From Bacteriovoracaceae bacterium (GTDB lineage Bacteria > Bdellovibrionota > Bacteriovoracia > Bacteriovoracales > Bacteriovoracaceae), in assembly GCA_016786485.1 (NCBI GenBank), contig JAEUWD010000051.1, positions 1-64,000 on the forward strand: DNA of 64,000 nucleotides. The letters are read 5' to 3'. Under the pieces are notes generated by a model that worked only from the letters and a program-made list of their open reading frames with translations, was not told where the DNA came from and did no database searches. The translations under genes were made by a program, and so were the position numbers. Every line of letters begins with the position of its first letter. The first letter of the stretch is position 1. Below, in pieces: positions 8,839 to 17,925 of this stretch.

Positions 8839-8922
8839 AACATCTCCTGTTTCGTTGTTACAACTATTTTACGGTAGTTTTTATTATTTATAAAATAGAT
8901 AATATGGTTGCTTTATATCGAT

Positions 8923-9807
8923 TTAATCGATACTGAATGTCTTAAACAAATGCTCGATGAGTGGGTTTGATATCGTTCGCTGTGAGGTCAAAAGAAAAAG
9001 CTCTTCGTAAGCTGATGAGAGAGTACCTAAACTATAAAGATCTTTTGTATCGATTTGCTTGGCCACTGAGTATTCGGGGAGAAAAATGAGACCCATTCCT
9101 TCGATGCCCATCATCTTAGTTAGTGCAATATCTTGGGTTTCTGCAATTATTTCTACTTCAAGATTACTTGCAATTAACCAACTATTAATTTCACTTCTTA
9201 TACGAGAGTCAAAGGTTGGTAAAATAACCTTTTGTCCGTTCAGCGATTTTGGGAAGTTCGCTGATAGTTTTCGGTATTTTTTTGCACCGAAGACTTCGAT
9301 ATTTTTTTTAGTTAAGGTTCTCGATTTAAGTGTTTTTGTGTCGATATTAAGGGGATAATTTGAAAGTACTAAATCTATCCTGTGTTCGGTCAGTTCATGT
9401 GTTAAATCTCTGAAAGTTCCTTCCGATATGGTGACAACGCATGGCTGATAATCGTAGGCCATCTGAGTTAATTTCATTGATATTTGTTTGCCAATACCAT
9501 CCAGTGCGCCAATATGAATGTGTGATTTCCCTAAAGAGGTTTCTCCACTTAAAATCTCCGACATTTCATTTCCTAGTTTGAAGATGTCTTGAGCGTACCT
9601 AAGTGCTATTTTACCTCTTTCGGTTAAGATTAATTTTTTATTTTCTCTCTCAAAGAGCTTGATGCCAAGTTGCTCTTCGAATTGTAAAAGTTGAGTGCTA
9701 ACTGTTGATTGCGCTAAACGCAGTTTTTTGGCAGCTTTTGATACACTTTGTTCTTCAGCAATCGTTTTAAAATAAATGAGGTGATGATAGTTCAGCCAAG
9801 AGTTCAT
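8923..9807 (-). CDS. LysR-family regulator, NhaR-like
   Basis: LysR-type transcription factor (294 aa). The N-terminal winged helix-turn-helix reads LNYHHLIYFKTIAEEQSVSKAAKKL...QSTVSTQLLQFEEQLG (about 4-50). The 'NYHHLIYFKTIAEE' opening is characteristic of the NhaR subfamily that responds to sodium/pH. A C-terminal effector domain of LysR length follows (about 90-290). No nhaA-type antiporter is adjacent in the window. The nearest upstream gene is a 34-residue membrane protein on the same strand. The target and inducer cannot be read from the sequence. Confidence 0.82.
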   Translation of the reverse strand: MNSWLNYHHLIYFKTIAEEQSVSKAAKKLRLAQSTVSTQLLQFEEQLGIKLFERENKKLILTERGKIALRYAQDIFKLGNEMSEILSGETSLGKSHIHIGALDGIGKQISMKLTQMAYDYQPCVVTISEGTFRDLTHELTEHRIDLVLSNYPLNIDTKTLKSRTLTKKNIEVFGAKKYRKLSANFPKSLNGQKVILPTFDSRIRSEINSWLIASNLEVEIIAETQDIALTKMMGIEGMGLIFLPEYSVAKQIDTKDLYSLGTLSSAYEELFLLTSQRTISNPLIEHLFKTFSID

Positions 9808-9878
9808 ATGTTTTAAATGACATTGACATAAAAAAACTCAATATAGAAGTAGTAATATACAAATTAAGATGTATTTAA

Positions 9879-9983
9879 TTATGAACCCATTACGATAATC
9901 GCAAAAATAACGAACAATAAGGCCTTAAACATAATCACGAAGTGATACACATTTGTGACTTGGGCGTGGTATTTTTTTGACAT
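9879..9983 (-). CDS. 34-residue single-span membrane protein (small ORF)
   Basis: Short ORF in the 302-bp space between speA and the nhaR-like gene. Its ATG is preceded by a textbook Shine-Dalgarno AAGGAGG with 6 nt spacing. The protein starts MSKKYHAQVTNVYHF, positively charged, and continues into one hydrophobic helix (VIMFKALLFVIFAIIVMG) that ends the protein. Charge distribution predicts N-in, C-out insertion. It resembles KdpF/CydX-class small membrane subunits in shape only; no homolog is recognised. The perfect RBS and clean helix argue for a real gene. The rest of this intergenic space shows no convincing feature. Confidence 0.6.
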   Translation of the reverse strand: MSKKYHAQVTNVYHFVIMFKALLFVIFAIIVMGS

Positions 9984-10109
9984 GAGCTGCCTCCTTGGCA
10001 ATTTCTTAAGACTTAATAAAGCAAGCCTTATGCCAAAGAATTCGACGTAATTTCAATAATTTACGGGATTGGGAAACAGGCTAAAAAGCCACTGGGGGCA
10101 TTTAGACAC

Positions 10110-12038
10110 TTAAGAAAGCTGGGTGAGGTAAGTGTAGCCCTTCATCGCTGCTTCGTAAAAATCGGTCAATTCCACGCCTTCTCGAGGGCGAATTTTCCCA
10201 CGCTTAATCTGGTCATCGATTTGCGCTTTTACTTTGGCGGCCATCGTACTTGGAGTGTATTGCATTGTCGTGAGAACATCACTTGGTGAGTTCCCTAAAA
10301 TAACTTCTTCAATATAAAAATCTGATGGGTCATCATCATCACAATAAACGTGGACTTCGTTTAACCGGCCAAAAAGGTTATGCATATCACCCATAACGTC
10401 TTGGTAAGCGCCGGTTAAAAAGAGACCAATATAGTAATCTTCTTTCTCATGAATTTCGTGAATCGCCATCGAATTGGAAAGTCCTGCTTCATCATTTAAA
10501 AACTTAGAAAGTTTTCCGTCAGAATCGCAAGTAATGTCGACGATACTACAAAGTTTAGTTGGTTTTTCTAGTAATCGTTTAATCGGAACCACTGGCAGCA
10601 CTTGATCAATCGCCCATGTATCTGGTGCTGATTGGAAAACAGAGAGGTTACATAAATATTGATCAGCTAAGAAATTTTTTAAATCTAAAATTTGATCAGG
10701 CACGTAAGGATCACGTAGCCCAAACTGATAAGCTTTATCGGCAATTTGCCAGTATAATGTTTCAATTTTTCCTCGCTCTTCCAGATCGATAACACCTAGA
10801 TTGAAAGCTGAAAAACATTCTTCTTTTTTAGAGATAGCATCGAGGAAATATTCTTGATAATTCTTTTCGTGAATTTCTTCTGAGATGTCACGCATTTGTT
10901 TTACTAGCGAATGTTCACCCGTTTTTTTATCCGTATTTATTTCATTTTTTGTGAGTGAAATTTTACCGAAAACGTTGGTGACAACACAAGAGTGGTGGGC
11001 CGTTACGGCACGACCTGATTCCGAAACGATATGCGGATGATCGACTTCTTCGTTATTACAAATATCTTTTAAAATATAGACAACATCGTCAGCGTAATCT
11101 TTGAAAGTGTAGTTAATCGATGATTGTGAATTGGTACGCGTACCATCGTAATCAACGCCCACACCACCGCCAACATCAAAATATTCAATCGGCGCACCCA
11201 TCTTACGAAGGTTGGCATAGGTACGTGCGGCTTCGGTCAGAGCAGCTTTGATAGTGATAATATCTGGAATTTGGCTACCAATATGGAAATGGAATAATTT
11301 TAAACACTGAAGTTTATTTTTTTCTTTAAGAAAATTGATCCCTTTAATAAGTTCTGAAGAATTTAGACCAAACTTAGCTTTTTCACCGCTAGAACCGGCC
11401 CATTTCCCCGTACTTTTTGAAAGAAGTTTTGCGCGGAAACCGATCATCGGCTCAACGTTCATCTCTTCTGCCGTTTGAAGCAGCAGTGGAAGCTCTGAGA
11501 ACTTTTCGATAACCACGATAACTTTACGTCCAAGCTTAACTCCCAAGAGGGCGAGTTTCATAAACTCTTTATCTTTGTATCCGTTACAAACGTTAAGCGA
11601 TTGTTTATTTTCGTTTTGAGCGAGAACTGCCATAAGCTCTGTTTTTGAACCAGCTTCAAGACCATAGTTGAAAGGTGCACCAGCATCGACGATTTCTTCG
11701 ACGACTTCACGCATTTGATTAACTTTAATCGGGTAGACACCAAAATAGGTACCACGATAGTTAGCTTCTTCAATGGATTGCTTAAAATATTTATTAATCA
11801 GTTTTACTTGTGAACGAAGAATATCTTGAAAGCGAATAACCGCAGGGAAAGCAATATTTTTTGATTTCATTTCCTCAATGACTTCAGAAATATCAATTTG
11901 TGGGCCAGTCGTTGTTCGTTCTGGGCACACACTTAAATTTCCACGCTCATTGATGCTGTAGTAGTTGAGACCCCAACGATTGATCATGTAGGTGTCGTTG
12001 GCTTTTTCGAGATTCCATTCACTAGTATTGTTTGTCAT
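10110..12038 (-). CDS. speA: Biosynthetic arginine decarboxylase SpeA
   Basis: PLP-dependent arginine decarboxylase (arginine to agmatine), first step of the agmatine route to putrescine. The frame extends to 12086, but I choose the ATG ending at 12038 (MTNNTSEWNL, 642 aa). The 16 extra residues would be hydrophobic and are absent from the family. Diagnostic stretches: FGVYPIKVNQ with PLP Lys105, GLEAGSKTELMAVLA, FHFHIGSQ, FDVGGGVGVDYDGT and ESGRAVTAHHS. The C-terminal half with CDSDGKLSKF is typical of the bacterial SpeA rather than the constitutive ornithine type. No speB is nearby. Length is close to E. coli SpeA (658). Confidence 0.96.
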   Translation of the reverse strand: MTNNTSEWNLEKANDTYMINRWGLNYYSINERGNLSVCPERTTTGPQIDISEVIEEMKSKNIAFPAVIRFQDILRSQVKLINKYFKQSIEEANYRGTYFGVYPIKVNQMREVVEEIVDAGAPFNYGLEAGSKTELMAVLAQNENKQSLNVCNGYKDKEFMKLALLGVKLGRKVIVVIEKFSELPLLLQTAEEMNVEPMIGFRAKLLSKSTGKWAGSSGEKAKFGLNSSELIKGINFLKEKNKLQCLKLFHFHIGSQIPDIITIKAALTEAARTYANLRKMGAPIEYFDVGGGVGVDYDGTRTNSQSSINYTFKDYADDVVYILKDICNNEEVDHPHIVSESGRAVTAHHSCVVTNVFGKISLTKNEINTDKKTGEHSLVKQMRDISEEIHEKNYQEYFLDAISKKEECFSAFNLGVIDLEERGKIETLYWQIADKAYQFGLRDPYVPDQILDLKNFLADQYLCNLSVFQSAPDTWAIDQVLPVVPIKRLLEKPTKLCSIVDITCDSDGKLSKFLNDEAGLSNSMAIHEIHEKEDYYIGLFLTGAYQDVMGDMHNLFGRLNEVHVYCDDDDPSDFYIEEVILGNSPSDVLTTMQYTPSTMAAKVKAQIDDQIKRGKIRPREGVELTDFYEAAMKGYTYLTQLS

Positions 12039-12135
12039 TTCTAGAGAGTAGGAAAAAGGCAAAAAAATGTCTATGAAAAATTTCAATAAAAGTGAGCTCC
12101 GCGATCAGAGAGAGCTAATCACGGAGTCAATAAAA

Positions 12136-12330
12136 TTAATTTCGACCGATGTACTGTTGGCGGTTCTGAGCGTGTCTTTCAATCATTGTCTGACGACGAC
12201 CAGATTCTGTACTTGATTGCGACTTGCCGTTGCTCGCATCAGGCTTTGGAACAGTGAGTTCGTTGCTTGCGCATCCACCTAGGCCCATTACTACCACAAT
12301 AAGCGAAATAGTTGCGATTAGTTTTTTCAT
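12136..12330 (-). CDS. Small predicted lipoprotein
   Basis: A 64-residue protein with signal peptide MKKLIATISLIVVVMGLGGC (lipobox LGGC, Cys20) and a short hydrophilic Ser/Gln/Arg-rich tail ending QNRQQYIGRN. An AAAAGGAG Shine-Dalgarno lies 8 nt upstream of the ATG. It lies upstream of speA on the same strand with about 97 bp between them. Function unknown. The clear lipobox and RBS make it a real gene. Confidence 0.7.
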   Translation of the reverse strand: MKKLIATISLIVVVMGLGGCASNELTVPKPDASNGKSQSSTESGRRQTMIERHAQNRQQYIGRN

Positions 12331-12495
12331 GAGTCAAACTCCTTTTGTCTCTCTGACCTCACTTTTAGTATATGCCAGTTCGGTGCCAATTATTAGTCGG
12401 CAAAAAACGATAATATCGCGCAAATGCCCAGTAGTATTGAGTTTTTTCGGTGTCAAAAAGTACATAATTGGTGACAAAAAGGAACACGCTCAGGA

Positions 12496-12927
12496 TTATT
12501 TCGACTCTAAAATCTGAAAAAAATGACGCTGCTCTTGTATTGTTAGCGGTTTTACTGACTCAACGTTCTTACGCTTAAGGCCTTTGCCTTTAACCACCTC
12601 GTCATAAAGACGAATTTTTTTGGTCATTTGCTTGGCCATTAGGATCAACCATGCGGGAAATTTTTTGGTAATTTCAGCTTGGGGAATTTTACTGAGTTCA
12701 CATTCTTCAAGCGCAATAATATTAGCACTACGGGGCTCACCATCAAAGAATGAAAGCTCCCCAACGAATTCACCAGCGCCCAGATGGGCGAGCGGAATAA
12801 CTTCTGTGCCTTTTTTTAAGCAAACTAACAATTTTCCACGCTTGATGATAAATAAATTTGTTTCATTATCGCCTTCGCGGCAAAGAATTTGATCTTTTTT
12901 TAGAAAAATTTGAAAGTTCTCAGACAT
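12496..12927 (-). CDS. Cyclic-nucleotide-binding-domain protein
   Basis: A 143-residue protein that is almost entirely one CNB (cNMP-binding) domain: DQILCREGDNETNLFIIKRGKL at about 12-33, then AHLGAGEFVGELSFFDGEPRSANIIA at about 47-72, with the phosphate-binding-cassette signature GELSFFDGEPRSA including Glu and Arg. No HTH follows; the C-terminal ~50 residues are helical and basic. It is thus a stand-alone sensor or adaptor rather than a CRP-type regulator. It starts 2 bp after the SGNH-like gene and is surely co-transcribed with it. Confidence 0.85.
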   Translation of the reverse strand: MSENFQIFLKKDQILCREGDNETNLFIIKRGKLLVCLKKGTEVIPLAHLGAGEFVGELSFFDGEPRSANIIALEECELSKIPQAEITKKFPAWLILMAKQMTKKIRLYDEVVKGKGLKRKNVESVKPLTIQEQRHFFQILESK

Positions 12928-12929
12928 AT

Positions 12930-14048
12930 TTATAATTTTAAAACCTTTCTTAACACTTTGGCCATCGCCTTTGAGGCCCTTTCGTAATAAAAGTTCTGTG
13001 GATGTTGCTCATCAAAGAAGACAATATTGTCATTCCATTCATCCATTAACATTTGTTGGAAATCAAACAGAAAGACATCGTGCTTGCGAGCATAGTCGCG
13101 AATAATTTGATTAAAGACGGGACTGCCGCGCCAAGGTTCGCAGTCAAAACTGGCAGCTACTTCGAGTGCTTGAAGGGCCTCATTATTCTCACCAATCTTC
13201 TTCGCCATCAGACCATAAACATAGAAAGCACGCGCGTGTCCGGGTGATTTTGAGGCCAAGGTTTTGGCACGAGCGTAAGCTTGTTTATGATCTTTTTTCT
13301 CAATCAGTGCTTTGATTTGCACAATTTCGGTGGTGATTTCTTCTGAAGTGACCGCTTCACAAGTATTACGTGGTTCTTCTAACAAATTGATCGGTGTCGT
13401 CATGAGAATCAAGAGAATATTATGTTTTTTACTATAACGAACAAGCTCATCTAAATGGAGTTCAAAAAGTTTGTAGGCAATTTCAGTTCGAAGCATGCGA
13501 TCAGGTGAAAGATAAGGCTCTTTATCAGCTTGTGGTTCAGTGCTAAGTGGCACTTTTTGAATCTCTTTATAAAGAAAATGGGTCATAAAAGGAGCAAAAT
13601 AGAAGAGCGATTGATAAAACGGATCATTATAACGATGAATATTTCTTAAAATCAGTGGTCCATCTTTAGTTTCAAAAATTTTTTCGTAAAATTCTTCGGC
13701 TGCGCCTTGATAGATAACAATTTTAGGTTTTGGTTCTAAATGTTGAAGCGTTTCTAGCGTTCGATGTAAGGCCTGGTGAGGTTGGGCCAGAGAAGAAATT
13801 TCAATTTTATTCACTAAACCGACCGAAAGTTCTTCCGACATAATCGGTAGGAACTTGGCCAGCTGAACTCCTAGCCGATCACCCATTAAAACAATCGGAG
13901 AGAGTCCTATGGTCGATTGGGCCTGATTATTCATAAACGTGTAAGGATAGGGCTGAATGGAGACTTGCTGATTCAGTTTATCCAGCACTTTTTGTCCGAT
14001 TAGGACCAAAATGAGCATTACAAGTGCCAAAGAGATGAAATTTTTCAC
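12930..14048 (-). CDS. Membrane-anchored SGNH-hydrolase-like protein with TPR-like insert
   Basis: A 372-residue protein with an N-terminal membrane anchor (residues 4-20). A block-I-like VLMGDRLG (54-60) has Arg where the nucleophilic Ser of GDS would be. A C-terminal block-V-like FFDEQHPQ (Asp346, His349) matches the SGNH Asp-x-x-His catalytic dyad. Residues about 240-300 (LIEKKDHKQAYARAKTLASKSPGHARAFYVYGLMAKKIGENNEALQALEVAA) form a TPR-like insert. The altered first block makes hydrolysis uncertain; an AlgX/AlgJ- or DltD-like role at the envelope is a guess. It is operonic with the CNB-domain gene and divergent from the U32 pair. Confidence 0.6.
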   Translation of the reverse strand: MKNFISLALVMLILVLIGQKVLDKLNQQVSIQPYPYTFMNNQAQSTIGLSPIVLMGDRLGVQLAKFLPIMSEELSVGLVNKIEISSLAQPHQALHRTLETLQHLEPKPKIVIYQGAAEEFYEKIFETKDGPLILRNIHRYNDPFYQSLFYFAPFMTHFLYKEIQKVPLSTEPQADKEPYLSPDRMLRTEIAYKLFELHLDELVRYSKKHNILLILMTTPINLLEEPRNTCEAVTSEEITTEIVQIKALIEKKDHKQAYARAKTLASKSPGHARAFYVYGLMAKKIGENNEALQALEVAASFDCEPWRGSPVFNQIIRDYARKHDVFLFDFQQMLMDEWNDNIVFFDEQHPQNFYYERASKAMAKVLRKVLKL

Positions 14049-14122
14049 TAATGCGACCTTAGTTGTAAGATTGTCTTGTTTTCGAGTTTATCTTATCCCA
14101 ATTTTTTGGTAAATCAAACGCC

Positions 14123-15331
14123 ATGAAAACCGCTTGGAAACCTGAGTTATTAGCGCCTGCTGGAAACCTTGAAAAATTGAAGGTTGCCATCTCTTATGGG
14201 GCGGACGCGGTTTATTTAGGCGGGCAAAAATTTGGTCTACGTGCTGCCGCTGATAACTTCACCTATGAAGAGTTAGCAGAAGGCGTACAGTTTGCCCATG
14301 AACGTGGTCGCCAAGTCTACGTCGTTCTTAATTCTTTTTTACATGATAAAGATTTAAACGACCTGCCAGAATTTTTAACTTTTCTTGATTCACTTAAAGT
14401 CGATGCCTTGATCGTTTCTGATCTAGGCGTGGTTGAAACTTGTCTTAATTATTCTCAGATTCCTGTGCATCTATCAACGCAAGCGAGCTGCTTAAATGTT
14501 GAAGCTGCTAAGTTTTGGAAGAAGATGGGTGTGAAACGTTTGATCGTAGGTCGAGAGCTTTCAATCAAAGAAGCCGGAATGTTAAAGCGTGCGACTGAGC
14601 TGGAAGTTGAAATGTTTATCCATGGTTCAATGTGTATGGCGTATTCGGGAAATTGCGTAATCTCAAATTATACTCAAGGCCGTGATAGTAACCGTGGTGG
14701 TTGTGCTCATAGTTGTCGTTTTGAATATTCCATTGATTTTAAAAATGAGTGGCAAGAAGTGGAAAAGCGTAAAGCATATTTTATGAGTTCAAAAGATTTG
14801 ATGGGCGTTTCATTATTAGAAGAATTTTTTAAAGAGGGTATTGATTCAGTTAAAGTTGAAGGACGAATGAAAGGTCCGCTTTACGCTGGAACTATTTCGA
14901 AAGTCTATCGTGAGGCACTTGATTATTACGCCGAACACGGAAATCTTTATTCTCAAAATATTTTAGAATGGGAGAGTGAACTCAAAAAACTCGCTCATCG
15001 CGATTACACAACAGCTTCATTGGTCACTCCAGCTGGCACAGATTCTATTTTCTCAGAAAGAGAAGGGACCAAAGATTTAGAAGCGCAGGCCGCAGCCGTC
15101 GTTACTGAAGTGGTGAAAGACCAACATATTATTGTAGAAATTAAAAAGGCCTTTGAAATCGGTGATGTGATTGAATATGTTCCCTTTTCTGGTGCAACTA
15201 AGGCGTGGAAAGTGGCCGAGATGGCGACTTTAGGTAATCAGAAAATTGAGCGCACTAAACCTTCAACCTTAGTGAAATTACCCTATGTCAGCGGGATTGA
15301 GGCGTTGAATATCGTCAGGAGAAAATCTTGA
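14123..15331 (+). CDS. U32 peptidase-family protein, TrhP/YegQ-like (Fe-S cysteines present)
   Basis: A 402-residue U32-family protein. The N-terminus KPELLAPAGNLEKLKVAISYGADAVYLGG and the motif IVGRELSIKE...MFIHGSMCMAYSGNC are diagnostic. Cys171, Cys178, Cys194 and Cys198 match the Fe-S-binding set known from U32 RNA/quinone hydroxylation enzymes. The family includes TrhP (tRNA 5-hydroxyuridine), RlhA (23S rRNA) and UbiU. The sequence looks closest to TrhP/YegQ. Despite the name, proteolysis is doubtful. The next gene is a U32-like partner lacking the cysteines, with overlapping stop/start (TGATG), resembling the trhP1/trhP2 and ubiU/ubiV pairings. Substrate (tRNA versus other) is inference. 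Confidence 0.8.
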   Translation: MKTAWKPELLAPAGNLEKLKVAISYGADAVYLGGQKFGLRAAADNFTYEELAEGVQFAHERGRQVYVVLNSFLHDKDLNDLPEFLTFLDSLKVDALIVSDLGVVETCLNYSQIPVHLSTQASCLNVEAAKFWKKMGVKRLIVGRELSIKEAGMLKRATELEVEMFIHGSMCMAYSGNCVISNYTQGRDSNRGGCAHSCRFEYSIDFKNEWQEVEKRKAYFMSSKDLMGVSLLEEFFKEGIDSVKVEGRMKGPLYAGTISKVYREALDYYAEHGNLYSQNILEWESELKKLAHRDYTTASLVTPAGTDSIFSEREGTKDLEAQAAAVVTEVVKDQHIIVEIKKAFEIGDVIEYVPFSGATKAWKVAEMATLGNQKIERTKPSTLVKLPYVSGIEALNIVRRKS

Positions 15332-16464
15332 TGCAAATCAATACTTACGTTCGAAATCATAAAGAAATAGAATTGTGTCGCGAAAATCGCGTCATGGAAG
15401 TGATTCTAGCACATAAAGATTTTTCTCGGACTGGTGATTTGTCGGACATTTCTGAGCTTGCTCAAATTTGCCAGCAGTTTGGAATTCGCACCGTATTTGA
15501 ATGGGATATCATTATGACTGAAAATGATTTCCAAAAGTGCGCTGAAAAATTTAAGACGTTTGATTTGAAAAATATTTCCGCCATTCGTGTGCAAGATCCA
15601 GGTGCTTTAGAATATTGCTTAAATCATACCGAACTACCGATCCAGTTGGTGCTTGAAAACGGAAATCATAATCTCGTGGGACTTAAGAAGTGGCGTGGTT
15701 ATGTGGGAGAGCGTCTTGAGCGTATGGTGCTTTCGATTGAATTGCCTGAAGCCACTTTGAAGGAATATATAGAGGCTTTAGATGTGCCGGTGGAAATTTT
15801 AGTTTTAGGTCCGATTCTGCTTTTCTATTCTCCTCGAAAATTATTAAGTGTTTTGGGATCTGATAAAGAAGAGATTATTGCGAGCGGTTCGAGTGAAGAG
15901 TCGCCTCATAAAGGTTTTCCGCTGATTGAAAATCGTCACGGTACATTTATGTTTCATATTAAAGACCAATCATTGATGGAATATCTTGAAGATTTAAGTC
16001 AGATCAATCTAGCTTATGGCCGAGTGGATTTGCGTCAAAGAAATTTTCGACTGCTCGAAAATGTCGCACGCTTAAATGCGGGTGACAAAAACGAAATCAC
16101 GACGATCAAAAATGAATATGGCACGGAATTAACCAAGGGTTATTTCCACGTTAACAAAACTGATGTGTTGTTTCCAAAACTCAAAAACCAACGACTTTTG
16201 CCACGGGATGACAGCTTTTTGGGCGAAGTTTTAGATGTTTCGAACAAAAATTATTTCGCTATTTTGATGAAAAAAAATGCGGCGTTGACGGTGGGACAAA
16301 AAATAAAAATACTTTCACCCCAAGGAAAAGAAATTTTTCTCACGGTTGAACGTGTAAGAAACTCCCTGTTCGAAGTGCAACAATCCATTGAATCCGGCTA
16401 TTTAGCGCTGTTAGATTTTCATTCGGGAGTGCTTCCAAAATCACTCGTCTTTAAGGCCGAGTAA
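15331..16464 (+). CDS. Cysteine-less U32-like partner protein
   Basis: A 377-residue protein immediately after the U32 gene. I start it at the ATG at 15331, which shares one base with the upstream stop and follows AGGAG by 9 nt; a TTG one codon earlier is also possible. The middle region RMVLSIELPEATLKEYIEALDVPVEILVLGPILLFYSPRKLL aligns in pattern to the U32 'RELS...E-F-HG-LC-AYSG-C' core, but both cysteines of that motif are Leu and Lys here. It therefore cannot hold the cluster at that site. This looks like a degenerate paralog acting as a partner subunit. Function inferred from pairing only. Confidence 0.6.
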   Translation: MQINTYVRNHKEIELCRENRVMEVILAHKDFSRTGDLSDISELAQICQQFGIRTVFEWDIIMTENDFQKCAEKFKTFDLKNISAIRVQDPGALEYCLNHTELPIQLVLENGNHNLVGLKKWRGYVGERLERMVLSIELPEATLKEYIEALDVPVEILVLGPILLFYSPRKLLSVLGSDKEEIIASGSSEESPHKGFPLIENRHGTFMFHIKDQSLMEYLEDLSQINLAYGRVDLRQRNFRLLENVARLNAGDKNEITTIKNEYGTELTKGYFHVNKTDVLFPKLKNQRLLPRDDSFLGEVLDVSNKNYFAILMKKNAALTVGQKIKILSPQGKEIFLTVERVRNSLFEVQQSIESGYLALLDFHSGVLPKSLVFKAE

Positions 16465-16573
16465 TTTGCTCAGTTAACATCTTCTTACATCAGTATGACT
16501 TTATGTTTACAGCTACTTTGAAAATCTGATGAAATAACTTCAATCAAATTTACGTCGGTCAAGGAGGCCCCCA

Positions 16574-17893
16574 GTGAAGATATGCAAGGATCGCATTTTT
16601 TTCCTATTACTTTTAACTGTTTTCCCTTTATCTAGCTTTGCTCAGTATATGGCAGCAGCTCCAGGCGAGTTTATTGTTAGATTTAAATCGATGGAAGCGG
16701 CTCGTAGTTTTTATGCAAAACCAGGTGTTAAGGCCATGGCCAAGCATGAGTGGTTGAGTTCGACTATAGCTCCGATTGGTCACATGAAGACTTTAACAAA
16801 AGATCAATTTCAAACGACATTGACCTTTTTACAATCAAGCCCAGAAGTAGCTTATATTGAACCAAACTATTTATATTCGGTTCCAGCGCTTGCGAATCAG
16901 TATGACAATTATTTCAACCAAAATCGTTCAGCTCCAACAGATAAACATTGGAAAGAACTTTGGGGCTTAAGCAATTCTAAAAATCCAGGAGTTGATATCA
17001 ATGCTCTAAGAGCTTGGGAAGTGACTCGTGGTAATCAAAACGTAGTTGTGGCCGTTATTGATACTGGTGTTGATTACACTCACCCTGATCTACAAGGTAA
17101 TATGTGGGTAAACAAAGGCGAAATTGCAGGTAACAACAAAGACGATGATAACAACGGTTTTGTTGATGATATTTACGGATACGATTTTGCGAACACTGAT
17201 TCAGATCCAATGGATGATAACAGTCACGGTACTCACTGTGCTGGTACTATTGGCGCTGTTCACGATACAAACGGTGTTGCGGGTGTTATGGGGTCAGTTA
17301 AAATCATGGCACTTAAATTCTTAACGGGCCAAGGCAGTGGTTCAACAGCAGGCGCGATTAAAGCGATTGAATATGCTACAAAAATGGGTGCTCACGTTAT
17401 GTCAAACTCATGGGGCGGCGGCGGAGCTTCTCAAGCACTTAAAGAAGCTATCGTAGCGGCAGCAGCTAAAGGTATTGTCTTCGTTGCAGCTGCAGGTAAT
17501 TCAAGCAATGATAATGATCGCTCACCGAACTATCCATCAAACTATGATGTACCAAATGTTATTGCTGTAGCAGCAATGGATATCAATGGTAAGCCAGCTT
17601 CGTTTACAAGTTATGGACAAAATACCGTTCACGTTTCAGCTCCAGGGGTAAATATTCTTTCAACTGTACCAAATGGTCAGTATAAGTCTTACTCGGGAAC
17701 TTCAATGGCGACTCCACACGTTTCAGGTGTCGTAGGTCTAGTTCTTTCAACTAACGGACTTCAGTCGGTCGGAACAATGAGAGAGCGTTTAATTAAAACT
17801 TCAAAGAAAAGTTCAGAGCTAAGCAAGATTAGCGCGTCAGGAGGATACGTTGATGCCTTCGCTGCGGTTACTGGACAAGTATCTCAAGATTAA
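16574..17893 (+). CDS. Secreted subtilisin-like serine protease (S8 family)
   Basis: A 439-residue exported protease. GTG start with a perfect AAGGAGG Shine-Dalgarno 6 nt upstream. Signal peptide 1-23 (cleavage after SFA). An inhibitor-I9-like propeptide lies at about 31-103 (EFIVRFKSMEAARSFY...VAYIEPNYLY). The catalytic triad is Asp163 (VIDTGVDYTHPD), His218 (SHGTHCAGT) and Ser377 (GTSMATPHVSG), with oxyanion Asn309 in AAGNS. A Ca-binding-like Asp/Asn run (NNKDDDNNGFVDD) at 187-199 follows the usual S8 layout. No C-terminal extension, so it is a minimal secreted enzyme. A strong terminator follows. A degradative (possibly predatory) role is inference. Confidence 0.95.
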   Translation: MKICKDRIFFLLLLTVFPLSSFAQYMAAAPGEFIVRFKSMEAARSFYAKPGVKAMAKHEWLSSTIAPIGHMKTLTKDQFQTTLTFLQSSPEVAYIEPNYLYSVPALANQYDNYFNQNRSAPTDKHWKELWGLSNSKNPGVDINALRAWEVTRGNQNVVVAVIDTGVDYTHPDLQGNMWVNKGEIAGNNKDDDNNGFVDDIYGYDFANTDSDPMDDNSHGTHCAGTIGAVHDTNGVAGVMGSVKIMALKFLTGQGSGSTAGAIKAIEYATKMGAHVMSNSWGGGGASQALKEAIVAAAAKGIVFVAAAGNSSNDNDRSPNYPSNYDVPNVIAVAAMDINGKPASFTSYGQNTVHVSAPGVNILSTVPNGQYKSYSGTSMATPHVSGVVGLVLSTNGLQSVGTMRERLIKTSKKSSELSKISASGGYVDAFAAVTGQVSQD

Positions 17894-17900
17894 AATAAAG

Positions 17901-17925
17901 AAGGGGCTTTCGGGCCCCTTTTTTT
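17901..17925 (+). terminator. Intrinsic terminator after the subtilisin gene
   Basis: Stem AAGGGGCT / GGCCCCTT (17901-17908 with 17913-17920, one G-U closing pair) around a TTCG loop, followed by a T run to 17925. It lies 8 bp after the protease stop and overlaps the 3' end of the convergent methyltransferase gene. Confidence 0.9.

Noticed and set aside
11558-11773. Minus-strand ORF within speA
   Set aside because: It is another frame of the same strand inside a gene with family-wide conservation.
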